In this document: in pieces, positions 17,199 through 25,426 of the stretch
How the letters are laid out: each line of letters starts with the position of its first letter
Position numbering within the stretch: the stretch's first letter is position 1
Position numbers and translations under genes: made by a program
Assembly: GCA_002404155.1 (NCBI GenBank)
Contig: DHJC01000092.1
Location: 10,606 to 74,605 of the forward strand
Length of the DNA: 64,000 nucleotides
Origin: Chloroflexi bacterium UBA4730
Lineage (GTDB): Bacteria; Chloroflexota; Limnocylindria; P2-11E
Direction: 5' to 3'
The notes under the pieces: generated by a model
Seen by the model: the letters and a program-made list of their open reading frames with translations, nothing else
Database searches by the model: none
What the model was told of the DNA's origin: nothing

Positions 17199-17719
17199 GC
17201 GATCCGCGCGAGGCGCAGCGCGAGCGCGACCTGCACGAGCTGTTCGTCGCCCGCGGCGAGCTCGCCGCGGCGTTCCAGGGCGTGCCCGACGGCGCGCTCC
17301 AGTACCGCGGCGCGTCGGACGAGTACGCGCTCTCGGGCATCGTCGTACACCTCACGGCGACCGTCGACCACTACCGTCGTGTCCTCGAGGGCATGATCGG
17401 CAGCTCGTTCAAGGCCTTCGCGCTCCAGCCGCAGGACCCGGGCGTCGAGGCCGCGCACGCCGAGCGCGCCACGAACGGCGTCTCCGCCGGCGATCGCAAC
17501 GAGGCCGTCGCGGTGCTCGAGTCGGCGCACGACGATTTCGCTACGGCGACGCTGTCGCTCGTGCCGCCGGACTACGTGCGCAAGGTCCCGGTGACGTACA
17601 AGGCCGGGGAGGCGCCGCACGACACGAGCCTCGCGGACATCGTCGGCTGGCTCACCGACCACTACCGCGAGCACGGGCCACAGATCAAGAAGCTGGCGGC
17701 CGCCGCGCCGAAGTCCTAG
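17195..17719 (+). CDS. DinB-like four-helix protein
   Basis: 174 residues, helical, with histidines placed as in DinB_2/YfiT-type putative metal hydrolases or thiol transferases (VVHLTATVDHY near 50, and TDHYREH near 160). Function of most DinB-family proteins is unknown; some are thiol-dependent transferases. The start overlaps the stop of the P-loop protein (ATGA), so the pair is probably functionally linked. Confidence 0.7.
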   Translation: MSDPREAQRERDLHELFVARGELAAAFQGVPDGALQYRGASDEYALSGIVVHLTATVDHYRRVLEGMIGSSFKAFALQPQDPGVEAAHAERATNGVSAGDRNEAVAVLESAHDDFATATLSLVPPDYVRKVPVTYKAGEAPHDTSLADIVGWLTDHYREHGPQIKKLAAAAPKS

Positions 17720-17743
17720 ACACCCTCCGTCAATAGGCGGCGC

Positions 17744-18949
17744 TCACGCGGCCCAACGGATGTTCGCGGCATGGACCGCTTCGTCGTATCGGAGCCCGCG
17801 TCGACGCAGATCGAAGAGCAGCTCGAGGAGCCGGTTGCCGAGGGCCCGGAGCGACTCGTTGTGGTTGTGTCCCCGCTCGCGGTGTCGGCGATAGAACTCC
17901 GCCGCCCAGGGGGATCGCCGGCGGGCCTGGTCGGCCCATTGCTGGACCGCGTCGCGGAACTCCTTCGGACAGGCATGCCGAGCTTTCACCACCGCCCGCT
18001 TGCCGCTCTGGATGAGCATCGGGGCTGTCCCGGCGTACGCGCAGAGCCCCGCGGCACTCGCGAATCGTGCAGGATTGTCACCGGTCCCCGCGAGCACCCG
18101 GGAGGCGAGGATCACCCCGAGCCCTGGCAAGCTGCGGAACAGCTCGCCTTCCGGGTGCGTCTTCAAAAGGCGGTCAAGCTCACGCTCGTACGCGCTGAGC
18201 TCTGGTCTGAGCGCCTGGAGCTGGGCGCAGCGCACCCGGACCAATCGGGCCTTGGCCCGCGCGATCTCGGGGCGAGCCCGAAGGGCCGGTGCCCGGAACG
18301 CCTCCTTCGCCGCGGCGGCCTTGGCGGCGAGATCGCGGTTGGCCCGGCGGGCTTTGAGGAACGATGCGATCTGGAACGCCGAGAGCTTCGCCGCAGCCGC
18401 GGGGGTCGGATAGCGCGCCAGGAACGCGAGGGTCGAGTCGGCACCGAGGTCGAACGCGATGAGCGCTGCCGGGAAGTATTCGTTCAACGCCGAGCGCAGC
18501 TGATTGGTGAGCCGGGTCTGTTCGCGGACGAGGGCGTGCCGATCGCGGGCGAGCGTCGCGATCTCGACCGCCCGCGGCGAGTCCGGCAGCAGCGGCCGGA
18601 GGCTCGCCCGATCGGTCCGGACCGCCTGAGCGAGGACCTCGGCATCGAGGCGATCGTTCTTTCCACCACTGGGCTTGCGCCGGTCGCGGAATCGCTCGGC
18701 CGCCTTGGGGTTGATCGGATAGACGACGTACCCCGCCTCGACGAGCGCGCTGACCAGGAGGCCGTGGCTGGTCTCGACCGCGACGGCGACCTGCGCTGGA
18801 TCGGGCTCGCCGTCCGCGATCGCCGCGCGGAGCAGGGCGATCCCCTCGGGGTCATGGCCGATGCGTTTTCGCCAGCGGACCGTCCCATCCGCATCGACGA
18901 TGCAGACATCGTGGTGGTCGCTCGCCCAGTCGACGCCGCAGTTGAGCAT
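17744..18949 (-). CDS. IS110-family DEDD transposase / recombinase
   Basis: 401 residues. The N-terminal RuvC-like DEDD catalytic set is intact: D7 (VDWAS), E59 (VETSHG), D99 and D102 (KNDRLDAE). The C-terminal Transposase_20 domain is also present, with PGLGVILASRVLA and FASAAGLCAYAGTAP...SGK carrying the candidate catalytic serine. The full length and intact motifs suggest an active enzyme. IS110 recombinases act with a structured 'bridge' RNA from the element's non-coding end, which recognises donor and target DNA. Confidence 0.92.
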   Translation of the reverse strand: MLNCGVDWASDHHDVCIVDADGTVRWRKRIGHDPEGIALLRAAIADGEPDPAQVAVAVETSHGLLVSALVEAGYVVYPINPKAAERFRDRRKPSGGKNDRLDAEVLAQAVRTDRASLRPLLPDSPRAVEIATLARDRHALVREQTRLTNQLRSALNEYFPAALIAFDLGADSTLAFLARYPTPAAAAKLSAFQIASFLKARRANRDLAAKAAAAKEAFRAPALRARPEIARAKARLVRVRCAQLQALRPELSAYERELDRLLKTHPEGELFRSLPGLGVILASRVLAGTGDNPARFASAAGLCAYAGTAPMLIQSGKRAVVKARHACPKEFRDAVQQWADQARRRSPWAAEFYRRHRERGHNHNESLRALGNRLLELLFDLRRRGLRYDEAVHAANIRWAA

Positions 18950-19123
18950 CGCTGCTCACCGTCCTTCGACCCGCCTGCGACGGCCTGATGGACGAGCCCT
19001 CGTGGGGCGACACCCTCCCGGTGCGAAGCGGGTCAGATCTCTGCGGGAGCGGGACGGTCTAGGTCTAGCCCTCGAAGGGACTGGCGGTCGAGTCCTCGCC
19101 CCCGCGAACGGAACTATCCGCCA
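18950..19123 (-). ncRNA. candidate IS110 bridge RNA region
   Basis: The 174 nt directly upstream of the transposase, on its sense strand, are non-coding. They contain an enclosing stem GACCCGC/GCGGGTC (18968-18974 with 19028-19034) around inner hairpins such as ACGAG-CC-CTCGT, plus a separate CCCT-CGA-AGGG hairpin near 19070-19080. Size, position and multi-loop shape fit the bridge RNAs of the IS110 subgroup. The guide loops have not been matched to target and donor sequence, so this is inference. Confidence 0.45.
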
Positions 19124-21778
19124 TCAGGCGGTCTTCGCGGGCTCCGCTCGGAGCGCGTACCCAAGCGCATCGTCCAGCTTCATCACCATCCCGCGCTGCA
19201 CCGCCGGCTGCCGCTCGGAGGGGATGGTCTCGGGCTGGGCCCGGTCCTCCGTGGTGCCGAAGATCGCCGCGATGCCGACGCCCGTTTGCGTCGCGAGCGC
19301 CGCCCACGCGCCGACGAGCACGTCATGGCGCTCGAGATCGCCGCCGGACTTCGCGAGCTCGCCGAAGTTGCTGAGCATGAGGACAATGCCGCTCATGTCG
19401 CCCGCCGCGATGAAGAGCTCCGTCGCCTCGGTCCATGCGCGGCGCGCGGCTTCCAGGTCTCGGAGCTTGAGATCGACGACCCCGGTCATGTGCAGATCCC
19501 ACGCGAGATCGAACTGGTTCGAGAGCGTGCGATGCTGCTCGAGCGCCTCGCCGATCGTCTTCCGCGCCAGCACGAGGTCCTCGTGCGGCTGGTCGGGACC
19601 GTGCGCGAGGACGTTCGTGAGCGCGAACGATGCGCGGCCGATAGCGGCACCGTCGCCCAGCTCGCGGAACAGCGCGAGGGCCTCCTCCAGGAGCGCGCGC
19701 CCGCGGACCATGTCGGTGTTCGGGATCGTGTAGGCGAAAGAGAGGTTGTAGGCCGCGAGGGCGACCTCCTTGGGATCACCGAGCTCGCGCGCGAGGTCGA
19801 GCGCCGCCGAGTAGTACGTGAGCATCGCGGGATCGCCCATCCAGTACACGAGGCCGCCGGTCGCCTCGAGCGCCCGTAGGCGGCGCGCCGGGCTGGCTCC
19901 GGGCACGGCGAGCGCGCGCTCCGCCCAGCTCCGTCCCTCGCGCAGGTACCCGCGGATCTGCCAGAACCGCCAGAGGGCGTGGACGATGCGCGCGGCATCG
20001 TCGGCGCGGCCGCCGGCGATCGCGAACTCCAGCGCCGCGCGGAAGTTATCGTGCTCGAGCTCGACGCGATCCAGCCAACGCTTCTGCTCCTTCCCTTGCA
20101 GCTCGGGCTGCGCGCGCTCGGCGAGCTCGACGTACGCCGCGAGGTGGCGCGCGCGCAGATCGGCCTCTTCGCCGCGCTCCGCGAGGCGCTCGAGCGCGTA
20201 GTCGCGGATCGTGACGAGCATCCGGAACCGCGGCTCGCCCGCCACTTCGAGCTGCCGCACGAGGCTCTGATCGACGAGCTCGCTCACGCCGTCGAGCACG
20301 TCGCGGCCGATGTCAGTCGATGGTCCGCACACCGTCTCGAGCTGCTCGAGCTGCGCGCCACCGACGAACACGGCCGAGCGGGCGAACAGTCGCTTCATCC
20401 CGTCATCGAGCAGGTCGTAGCTCCACGCGATCGCGCCGCGTAGCGTGCGCTGCCGATCGGTACGGTCGGGCGCGGTGCTCGCGAGCAGGTCGAGGCCCTG
20501 TTTGAGCCGCGGCAGCATCGCCTGCGGCGTGAGCAGCTTGACGCGCGCCGCGGCGAGCTCGAGCGCCAGCGGCAGCCCGTCGAGGCGGACGCAGATCTCG
20601 GCGACGGACGCCGCGTTCTCGGCGGTCACCATGAAGTCGGGCCGGACGGCGCGGGCACGCTCGATGAACAGCTTCACCGCATCTGATTGCGCGAGGACCT
20701 CGAGCGACGGGAGCCGTTCCGGATCCGGGAGCTCGAGCGGCGGGATCGGGAACTCCTGTTCGCCGGAGATCCGTAGCGGCGCACGGCTCGACGTGACGAC
20801 CTTCACCTTCGGGGCGGCGTCGAGCAAGGTCGAGATCGTCGCAGCGGCAGGGAGGATCTGCTCGAAGTTGTCGAGCACGAGCAGCAGCTTCTTGTCGCGC
20901 ACGTGCTCCGTGACCCGATCGATGGGCAGCTCGTTGCCGCTCACCTGTACCCCGAGCGAATGCGCGATCGTCGACGGTACGAGCTCGGGATCGCTGATCG
21001 GCGCGAGCGGCACCCAGAACGCCCCGTCCGGGAACCCGGCTGCCGCTTCGGCCGCGAGCTGCAGTGAGAGGCGCGTCTTGCCGGTGCCGCCCGGTCCCGT
21101 GAGGGTGAGGAGGCGGGTCCCGTCGAGCAGCTTCAGTCCGTCGCGGATCTCCTTCTCGCGACCGATGAACGTCGTCAGCTGGGTCGGGAGATTGTTCGGC
21201 GTGCGATCCAACGTGCGGAGCGCGGGGAATTCGCTCGGGCAGCCGTCGATCACGAGCTGGAAGATCCGCTCGGGGTGGGCGAGATCCTTGAGGCGGTGCT
21301 CGCCGAGATCGCGGAGCGCCACCCCCGCCGGGAGATCGTCACCCGCGAGCATCCGGGTCGCGCCCGATGCGAGCACCTGGCCGCCGTGGGCGACGGCGGC
21401 GATCCGGGCGGCGCGATGCACGTCGATGCCGACGTAGTCCGCGCCGGCGCGCTCGCTCGCGGGCGTTCCTTCGCCGGTGTGCATCCCCATCCGCACGCGG
21501 ACGACGGCGTCGTGCGGGAACGTGGTCGTGGCGAGGGCTCGCTGGCCGGCCGCGGCCGCCGCGAGCGCATCCTGGGCCGTGGCGAAGACGACGAAGAGCG
21601 CGTCGCCTTCGATGCGCACCTCGTGACCCTTCGCGAACGCCCGGCGGAGGGCCTCGGTGTGGGTCTCCAGGACCTCGTGATAGCGGTCGGTCCCGAGGGC
21701 GTTGAGCAGCTTCGTCGACCCCTCGATGTCGGTGAACAGGAAGGTGAGGGTGCCGCGCGGGAGCGGGCCGGTCGCCAT
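19124..21778 (-). CDS. class III cyclase - ATPase - TPR regulator
   Basis: 884 residues. Residues 1-180 are a class III adenylate/guanylate cyclase domain with both metal aspartates (D17 in FTDIEGST, D59 in EGDALFVVF). Residues of about 210-500 are an AAA/NB-ARC-type ATPase with P-loop GPGGTGKTR. The rest is TPR-like repeats. This build is common in actinobacterial and Chloroflexota regulators; some members have no cyclase activity. It is divergent from a cyclic-nucleotide-binding protein gene (start 21843), so sender and receiver of a cyclic nucleotide signal may lie side by side. Confidence 0.85.
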   Translation of the reverse strand: MATGPLPRGTLTFLFTDIEGSTKLLNALGTDRYHEVLETHTEALRRAFAKGHEVRIEGDALFVVFATAQDALAAAAAGQRALATTTFPHDAVVRVRMGMHTGEGTPASERAGADYVGIDVHRAARIAAVAHGGQVLASGATRMLAGDDLPAGVALRDLGEHRLKDLAHPERIFQLVIDGCPSEFPALRTLDRTPNNLPTQLTTFIGREKEIRDGLKLLDGTRLLTLTGPGGTGKTRLSLQLAAEAAAGFPDGAFWVPLAPISDPELVPSTIAHSLGVQVSGNELPIDRVTEHVRDKKLLLVLDNFEQILPAAATISTLLDAAPKVKVVTSSRAPLRISGEQEFPIPPLELPDPERLPSLEVLAQSDAVKLFIERARAVRPDFMVTAENAASVAEICVRLDGLPLALELAAARVKLLTPQAMLPRLKQGLDLLASTAPDRTDRQRTLRGAIAWSYDLLDDGMKRLFARSAVFVGGAQLEQLETVCGPSTDIGRDVLDGVSELVDQSLVRQLEVAGEPRFRMLVTIRDYALERLAERGEEADLRARHLAAYVELAERAQPELQGKEQKRWLDRVELEHDNFRAALEFAIAGGRADDAARIVHALWRFWQIRGYLREGRSWAERALAVPGASPARRLRALEATGGLVYWMGDPAMLTYYSAALDLARELGDPKEVALAAYNLSFAYTIPNTDMVRGRALLEEALALFRELGDGAAIGRASFALTNVLAHGPDQPHEDLVLARKTIGEALEQHRTLSNQFDLAWDLHMTGVVDLKLRDLEAARRAWTEATELFIAAGDMSGIVLMLSNFGELAKSGGDLERHDVLVGAWAALATQTGVGIAAIFGTTEDRAQPETIPSERQPAVQRGMVMKLDDALGYALRAEPAKTA

Positions 21779-21842
21779 GGGCGAATTGTCCGCTCCGGCT
21801 CCCTCGGTTGCCAGTACGCGGCAGCGGGCCTAGACATGTCGC

Positions 21843-22268
21843 ATGGCCGCCGCCCCCGCCGACCTCATCGACACCCTGTCCGGCATCTCGCTGTTCGCCG
21901 ACGTCGGCGCGGCGGAGCTGAACTCGATCGCCCACATAGTCGAAGAGCGCCGCTACGCGGACGGCGAGCGGATCCTGCGCCAGGGCATCAGCGGCTCGGC
22001 GTTCTACCTCATCCTCGAAGGCGAGGCGACGATCCGGGTCAGCGGCACGGACTACGGCACGCTGGGGCGCGGTGAGTTCTTCGGCGAGATCTCGGCGCTG
22101 CTCGGCGAGCCGCCGGTGGCCGACATCGTGGCCGCGCGCACGCTGCGGTGCGCGATCATCCCCGGCCCGGCGGTCGAGCCTTTCATGCTGGCCCACCCGA
22201 CGGTGATGTACCGGATGCTGAAGGCCGAGGCGCGCAAGCTCCAGAGGGCCACCAGCTGGCGGACCTGA
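21843..22268 (+). CDS. cyclic-nucleotide-binding domain protein
   Basis: 141 residues forming a single cNMP-binding beta-barrel: RQGISGSAFYLILEGEATI and the phosphate-binding cassette GRGEFFGEISALLGEPPVADIVA, with FFGE as in PKA/CRP. The usual arginine of the cassette is replaced (EPPVAD), so affinity or ligand may differ. No DNA-binding domain. The stop TGA overlaps a CTG that appears to start the FAD oxidoreductase gene (CTGA), suggesting that the two form a regulated complex, as in fused cNMP-thioredoxin-reductase-like proteins. Confidence 0.85.
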   Translation: MAAAPADLIDTLSGISLFADVGAAELNSIAHIVEERRYADGERILRQGISGSAFYLILEGEATIRVSGTDYGTLGRGEFFGEISALLGEPPVADIVAARTLRCAIIPGPAVEPFMLAHPTVMYRMLKAEARKLQRATSWRT

Positions 22269-23752
22269 CCCCACCTCATCCGCCTGGCGAATACCCGGTC
22301 GTCGTTGTCGGCAGCGGTCCGGGTGGTCTCCAGCTTTCCTACTCGCTGCAGGTCCGTGGCGTGCGCCACGCGGTGATCTCCGCCGACCCATCACCAGGTG
22401 GCATGTTCCGCAGGTGGCCGTTCTTCCAGCGACTCCTTTCCTGGACGAAGCCGTACGCGCCCGAGGAGCGCGGCTCGCGGTACTACGAGCGCTACGACTG
22501 GAACTCGCTCATCGGCGACGAGGACCGGCTGCGCGCGATCCAGCCCGGGCTGATGGACGGGACCTCGTACTTCCCCGCGCGCGCGGAGATGGAAGCGAGC
22601 CTCGCGACCTTTGCGCGCGAGGCCGGGCTCCAGATCCGCTACGGCTGCCGCTGGACCGGCACGCGGCGCGAGGGCGATGGCTTCGTGCTCGAGACGACTG
22701 CCGGCGAGTACCGCTGCCGCGTGCCGGTCTTCGCGTTCGGGATGGCCGAGCCCTGGAAGCCCGACATCCCCGGGCTCGACGTCGTCCCGCACTACGCCGA
22801 CACACGCGCGCCCGAGACTTACGCCGGCAGGCGGATCTTCATCATCGGCAAGGAGGTCTCGGCGTTCGAGCTCGCGAACGGCTTCCTGCCGTGGGCGAAG
22901 CAGATCGTCCTCGGGTCGCCGCGCCCGGTGGCCCTCTCCGTCGTGACGAAGTCCCTGGTCGGTGTGCGCGCGCGGTACGTGCAGCCGTACGAGGACCACA
23001 TCCTGGGCGGTGGGGTCGTGCTGGTGAACGCGACCATCGACGAGGTCGTCCGCACTCCCGCCGGCTTCCGGGTGCGCACCATGCGCAGCGACGGCGGCGG
23101 TCCGCTCGTGTTCGAGGTCGACGATGTCATCGCGACCACCGGCTTCACCCCGCCGATCGGCGACCTACCGACGCTCGGCGCGCAGACCTCGGGCCGCACA
23201 AAGATCCCGGCGCTCACGCCGCTGTTCGAGAGCATCGGCCTGCCCGGCGCGTATATGGCGGGCACCGTGACCCAGGGCGCGCCCGGACTCAAGAAGCACG
23301 GGATGCCGAGCAGCTCGGGCGCGGTGCACGGGCACCGCTACAACGCGCGGATCCTCGCCCGGCATCTCGCGCAGACGTACTTCGGGATCGACCCGGTCCG
23401 GCCGCAGCTGAAGGCGGACGCGGTCCTTCCGTACCTGCTCGCCGAGGTCACGCGCGCGCCGGAGCTGTGGCACCAGAAGTCGTACCTCGCGCGCACGATC
23501 CTGGTCGATGGCTCGCGCGGGATCATCGACGACGGGATCCTTCCGCTGCAGCTGTTCGTCGACAGCGGCGGCCCCGACGGCGTCGCCGTCACGGTGGAGG
23601 CGAACCCCGCCGGCGACATCTACCCGGCCGTCTACATCCGGAAGGACAACGCGATCATCGAGCATCTACTGCCGTCGAACCCGCTCCTCGATTTCGAGAC
23701 CGCGGAGCACCGCAAGCAGCTCGCCGACGCGCTCGGGCCGCTCGGCCTCTAA
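22265..23752 (+). CDS. FAD-dependent NAD(P) oxidoreductase with probable CTG start
   Basis: About 495 residues. Dinucleotide-binding motif GSGPGG near residue 14, a second Rossmann unit around GRRIFIIGKEVSAFELA, and ATTGFTPP near the FAD-binding end, resembling flavin monooxygenases or thioredoxin-reductase-like proteins; no CxxC redox pair is evident. No ATG, GTG or TTG precedes the first Rossmann motif except deep inside the upstream gene; CTG 22265 overlaps the upstream stop as CTGA, the same geometry as the ATGA/GTGA junctions elsewhere here. Possibly controlled by the coupled cyclic-nucleotide-binding protein. Confidence 0.75.
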   Translation: MTPPHPPGEYPVVVVGSGPGGLQLSYSLQVRGVRHAVISADPSPGGMFRRWPFFQRLLSWTKPYAPEERGSRYYERYDWNSLIGDEDRLRAIQPGLMDGTSYFPARAEMEASLATFAREAGLQIRYGCRWTGTRREGDGFVLETTAGEYRCRVPVFAFGMAEPWKPDIPGLDVVPHYADTRAPETYAGRRIFIIGKEVSAFELANGFLPWAKQIVLGSPRPVALSVVTKSLVGVRARYVQPYEDHILGGGVVLVNATIDEVVRTPAGFRVRTMRSDGGGPLVFEVDDVIATTGFTPPIGDLPTLGAQTSGRTKIPALTPLFESIGLPGAYMAGTVTQGAPGLKKHGMPSSSGAVHGHRYNARILARHLAQTYFGIDPVRPQLKADAVLPYLLAEVTRAPELWHQKSYLARTILVDGSRGIIDDGILPLQLFVDSGGPDGVAVTVEANPAGDIYPAVYIRKDNAIIEHLLPSNPLLDFETAEHRKQLADALGPLGL

Positions 23753-25347
23753 GCCGCCGCGCGCTGCGCTTCGGCGGGCTGGGGCGCCGGTCGGTTCTTG
23801 ATGCCGAGCCCGTTCACCGCCGCGCCGGCCGCGAGCAGCCCTGCGGAGATCAGCATCGCGAGATGGAACGCGTCCGTCGACGCTTCGCGCTGGGCCTGGG
23901 CGACCGCGGCAGCGGACTGCGGACACGGGACGTTGCCCCGGCATGGGTCGACGACGTTCAACGGCGCGTACGTCTTGCGGACCTCGGGGTTATTCGGGTC
24001 GAGCTGCGGCGCCCGGTCGTGCAGCCCGGCGTAGAAGCTCGTGGTGATCGCGATGAAGATCACCGCACCGGCGAGCTGCGGGCCGACGCGCGAGATCGCG
24101 TTGTTGATCGCCGACGCCACCCCCGAGTTCTTCGCTGGGACGCTCGTCATCAGCGCGGTCGTGAGCGGCGCGACCATGATCGACAGGCCGAACCCGAACA
24201 GCAGGCTCGCCGGCAGGAAGTCGATGAACCAGCTGGCCGGCGGGAGATAGCTACCCGGGTCGCCGAAGGCGAAGAGCCAGGGGCTCGTGGTGGCCGGCAC
24301 GCGCAGGTACCAGAGCGTCCCGATGCACATCAAGGCCGGACCGATCGCCATGAATGCCTTGGGTCCGTACTTCCCGGCGAGCGCTCCGAACCGCGAGCTG
24401 AGGACCACGAGGAACAGCCCGGACGGGAGGAACGCGAGGCCCGCGGCCGCCGCCGTGAAGCCGACGGTGCCCTGCACGAACAGCGTGATGAAATACCCCA
24501 GGACGTAGAGCGCGCCGTAGATCAGGAAGGTCGAGATGTTCGTCACCGTGAAGTTGCGCGAGCCGAACAGTTCCGGCGGGATGAGCGGATCCGCGCGGCG
24601 GGTCATGAGGATCGGGAGCGCGATGGTCGCGACCGCACCGATGCCGAGCATCACGAAGCCGAGCGGATCCTTCCACTCCCGCTGCTGCCCGTAGATCGCG
24701 CCGAACGACAGGCCGCCGACCGCAAGGGCGACGACCAACGCGCCGAGCCAGTCGAAGCGGCCGCTCGCGTCCTCATCGCGACTTTCCTGGACATGGGTCG
24801 CGGTCGCCCAGAGGGCGACGATGAGCAGCGGCACGTTGATGAGGAACGCAGCGCGCCACGAGATCGAGTCCACGAGGATGCCGCCGACGAACGGACCGAG
24901 GATCGTCGTCGCGGCGGACGCCGCGGCCCAGAGTCCGAATGCGCGACCCTGCGCCTCGCCAGTGAACGTGACGGTGAGCAGCGCGAGGGAGCCGGGCACG
25001 AGGAGCGCGCCCGCGACCCCCTGCAGCACGCGGAAGAGGACGAGCAGCTCCATATTCGGCGCGAGGCCGCACAGCAGGCTCGTGACGAGGAAGCCGGCGA
25101 GCCCGAGGGTGAACATCCGCTTGCGCCCGTAGAAGTCGTTCAGCGCGCCGGCGAGGATGAGGAGCGCCGATACGGTCAGGAGGTAGCCGTTGTAGATGTA
25201 CGACTGACCCTCGAGGACGCCGAACAGGCTGCTCGGGAGCTCCCGGCCGATCTTCGGAAGCGCGACGTTCACGACCGTCGAGTCGAGGAACACGATGCCC
25301 GACCCGAGGATCGCGGCGATGAGCGTCCAGCGCTGGCGCGCCGTCAT
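23749..25347 (-). CDS. DHA2-family MFS transporter (EmrB/QacA-like)
   Basis: About 532 residues with 14 hydrophobic segments, motif A-like FYGRKRMF and antiporter-type GxxxGPxxGG (ILGPFVGGILVD). Family members export drugs and lipophilic compounds by proton antiport. I chose ATG 25347, which overlaps the stop of a mini-ORF (TGATG); GTG 25368 would place the start inside the repeat array. Convergent with, and slightly overlapping, the FAD oxidoreductase gene (both stops near 23750). Confidence 0.85.
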   Translation of the reverse strand: MTARQRWTLIAAILGSGIVFLDSTVVNVALPKIGRELPSSLFGVLEGQSYIYNGYLLTVSALLILAGALNDFYGRKRMFTLGLAGFLVTSLLCGLAPNMELLVLFRVLQGVAGALLVPGSLALLTVTFTGEAQGRAFGLWAAASAATTILGPFVGGILVDSISWRAAFLINVPLLIVALWATATHVQESRDEDASGRFDWLGALVVALAVGGLSFGAIYGQQREWKDPLGFVMLGIGAVATIALPILMTRRADPLIPPELFGSRNFTVTNISTFLIYGALYVLGYFITLFVQGTVGFTAAAAGLAFLPSGLFLVVLSSRFGALAGKYGPKAFMAIGPALMCIGTLWYLRVPATTSPWLFAFGDPGSYLPPASWFIDFLPASLLFGFGLSIMVAPLTTALMTSVPAKNSGVASAINNAISRVGPQLAGAVIFIAITTSFYAGLHDRAPQLDPNNPEVRKTYAPLNVVDPCRGNVPCPQSAAAVAQAQREASTDAFHLAMLISAGLLAAGAAVNGLGIKNRPAPQPAEAQRAAA

Positions 25348-25426
25348 CAGCGCCTGCGGCTCACGCACGAGCGCCTGCGGCTCATCAAGGGCGCCTGCGG
25401 CTCACGGACGAGCGCCTGCGGCTCAT
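25347..25426 (-). repeat. four-copy tandem repeat forming a two-step stop/start relay
   Basis: GCGCCTGCGGCTCA occurs four times on the plus strand (25350, 25371, 25391, 25412), period 20-21 bp. On the coding strand each unit begins (A/G)TGAGCCGCAGGCGC. This builds two mini-ORFs: ATG 25426 to TGA 25385, 13 codons (MSRRRSSVSRRRP), and ATG 25385 to TGA 25347, 12 codons (MSRRRSCVSRRR). The DUF1684 stop, both mini-ORFs and the transporter start are joined by one-base TGATG overlaps. Confidence 0.8.

Larger units (their letters stand above)
17720..19123 (-). mobile_element. IS110-family insertion sequence (approximate limits)
   Basis: One transposase gene (17744-18949) with about 24 bases to the DinB stop on its 3' side and about 174 non-coding bases on its 5' side before the cyclase stop. 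This asymmetric layout, long left end and very short right end, matches the IS110 subgroup. IS110 elements usually lack terminal inverted repeats and target duplications, so the exact ends cannot be placed from one copy. The insertion lies between two convergent genes and interrupts neither. Confidence 0.7.

Noticed and set aside
25347..25426. CRISPR-like array
   Set aside because: The repeats are 14 bp with 6-7 bp between them and no cas genes are present; the stop/start relay explains the structure better.
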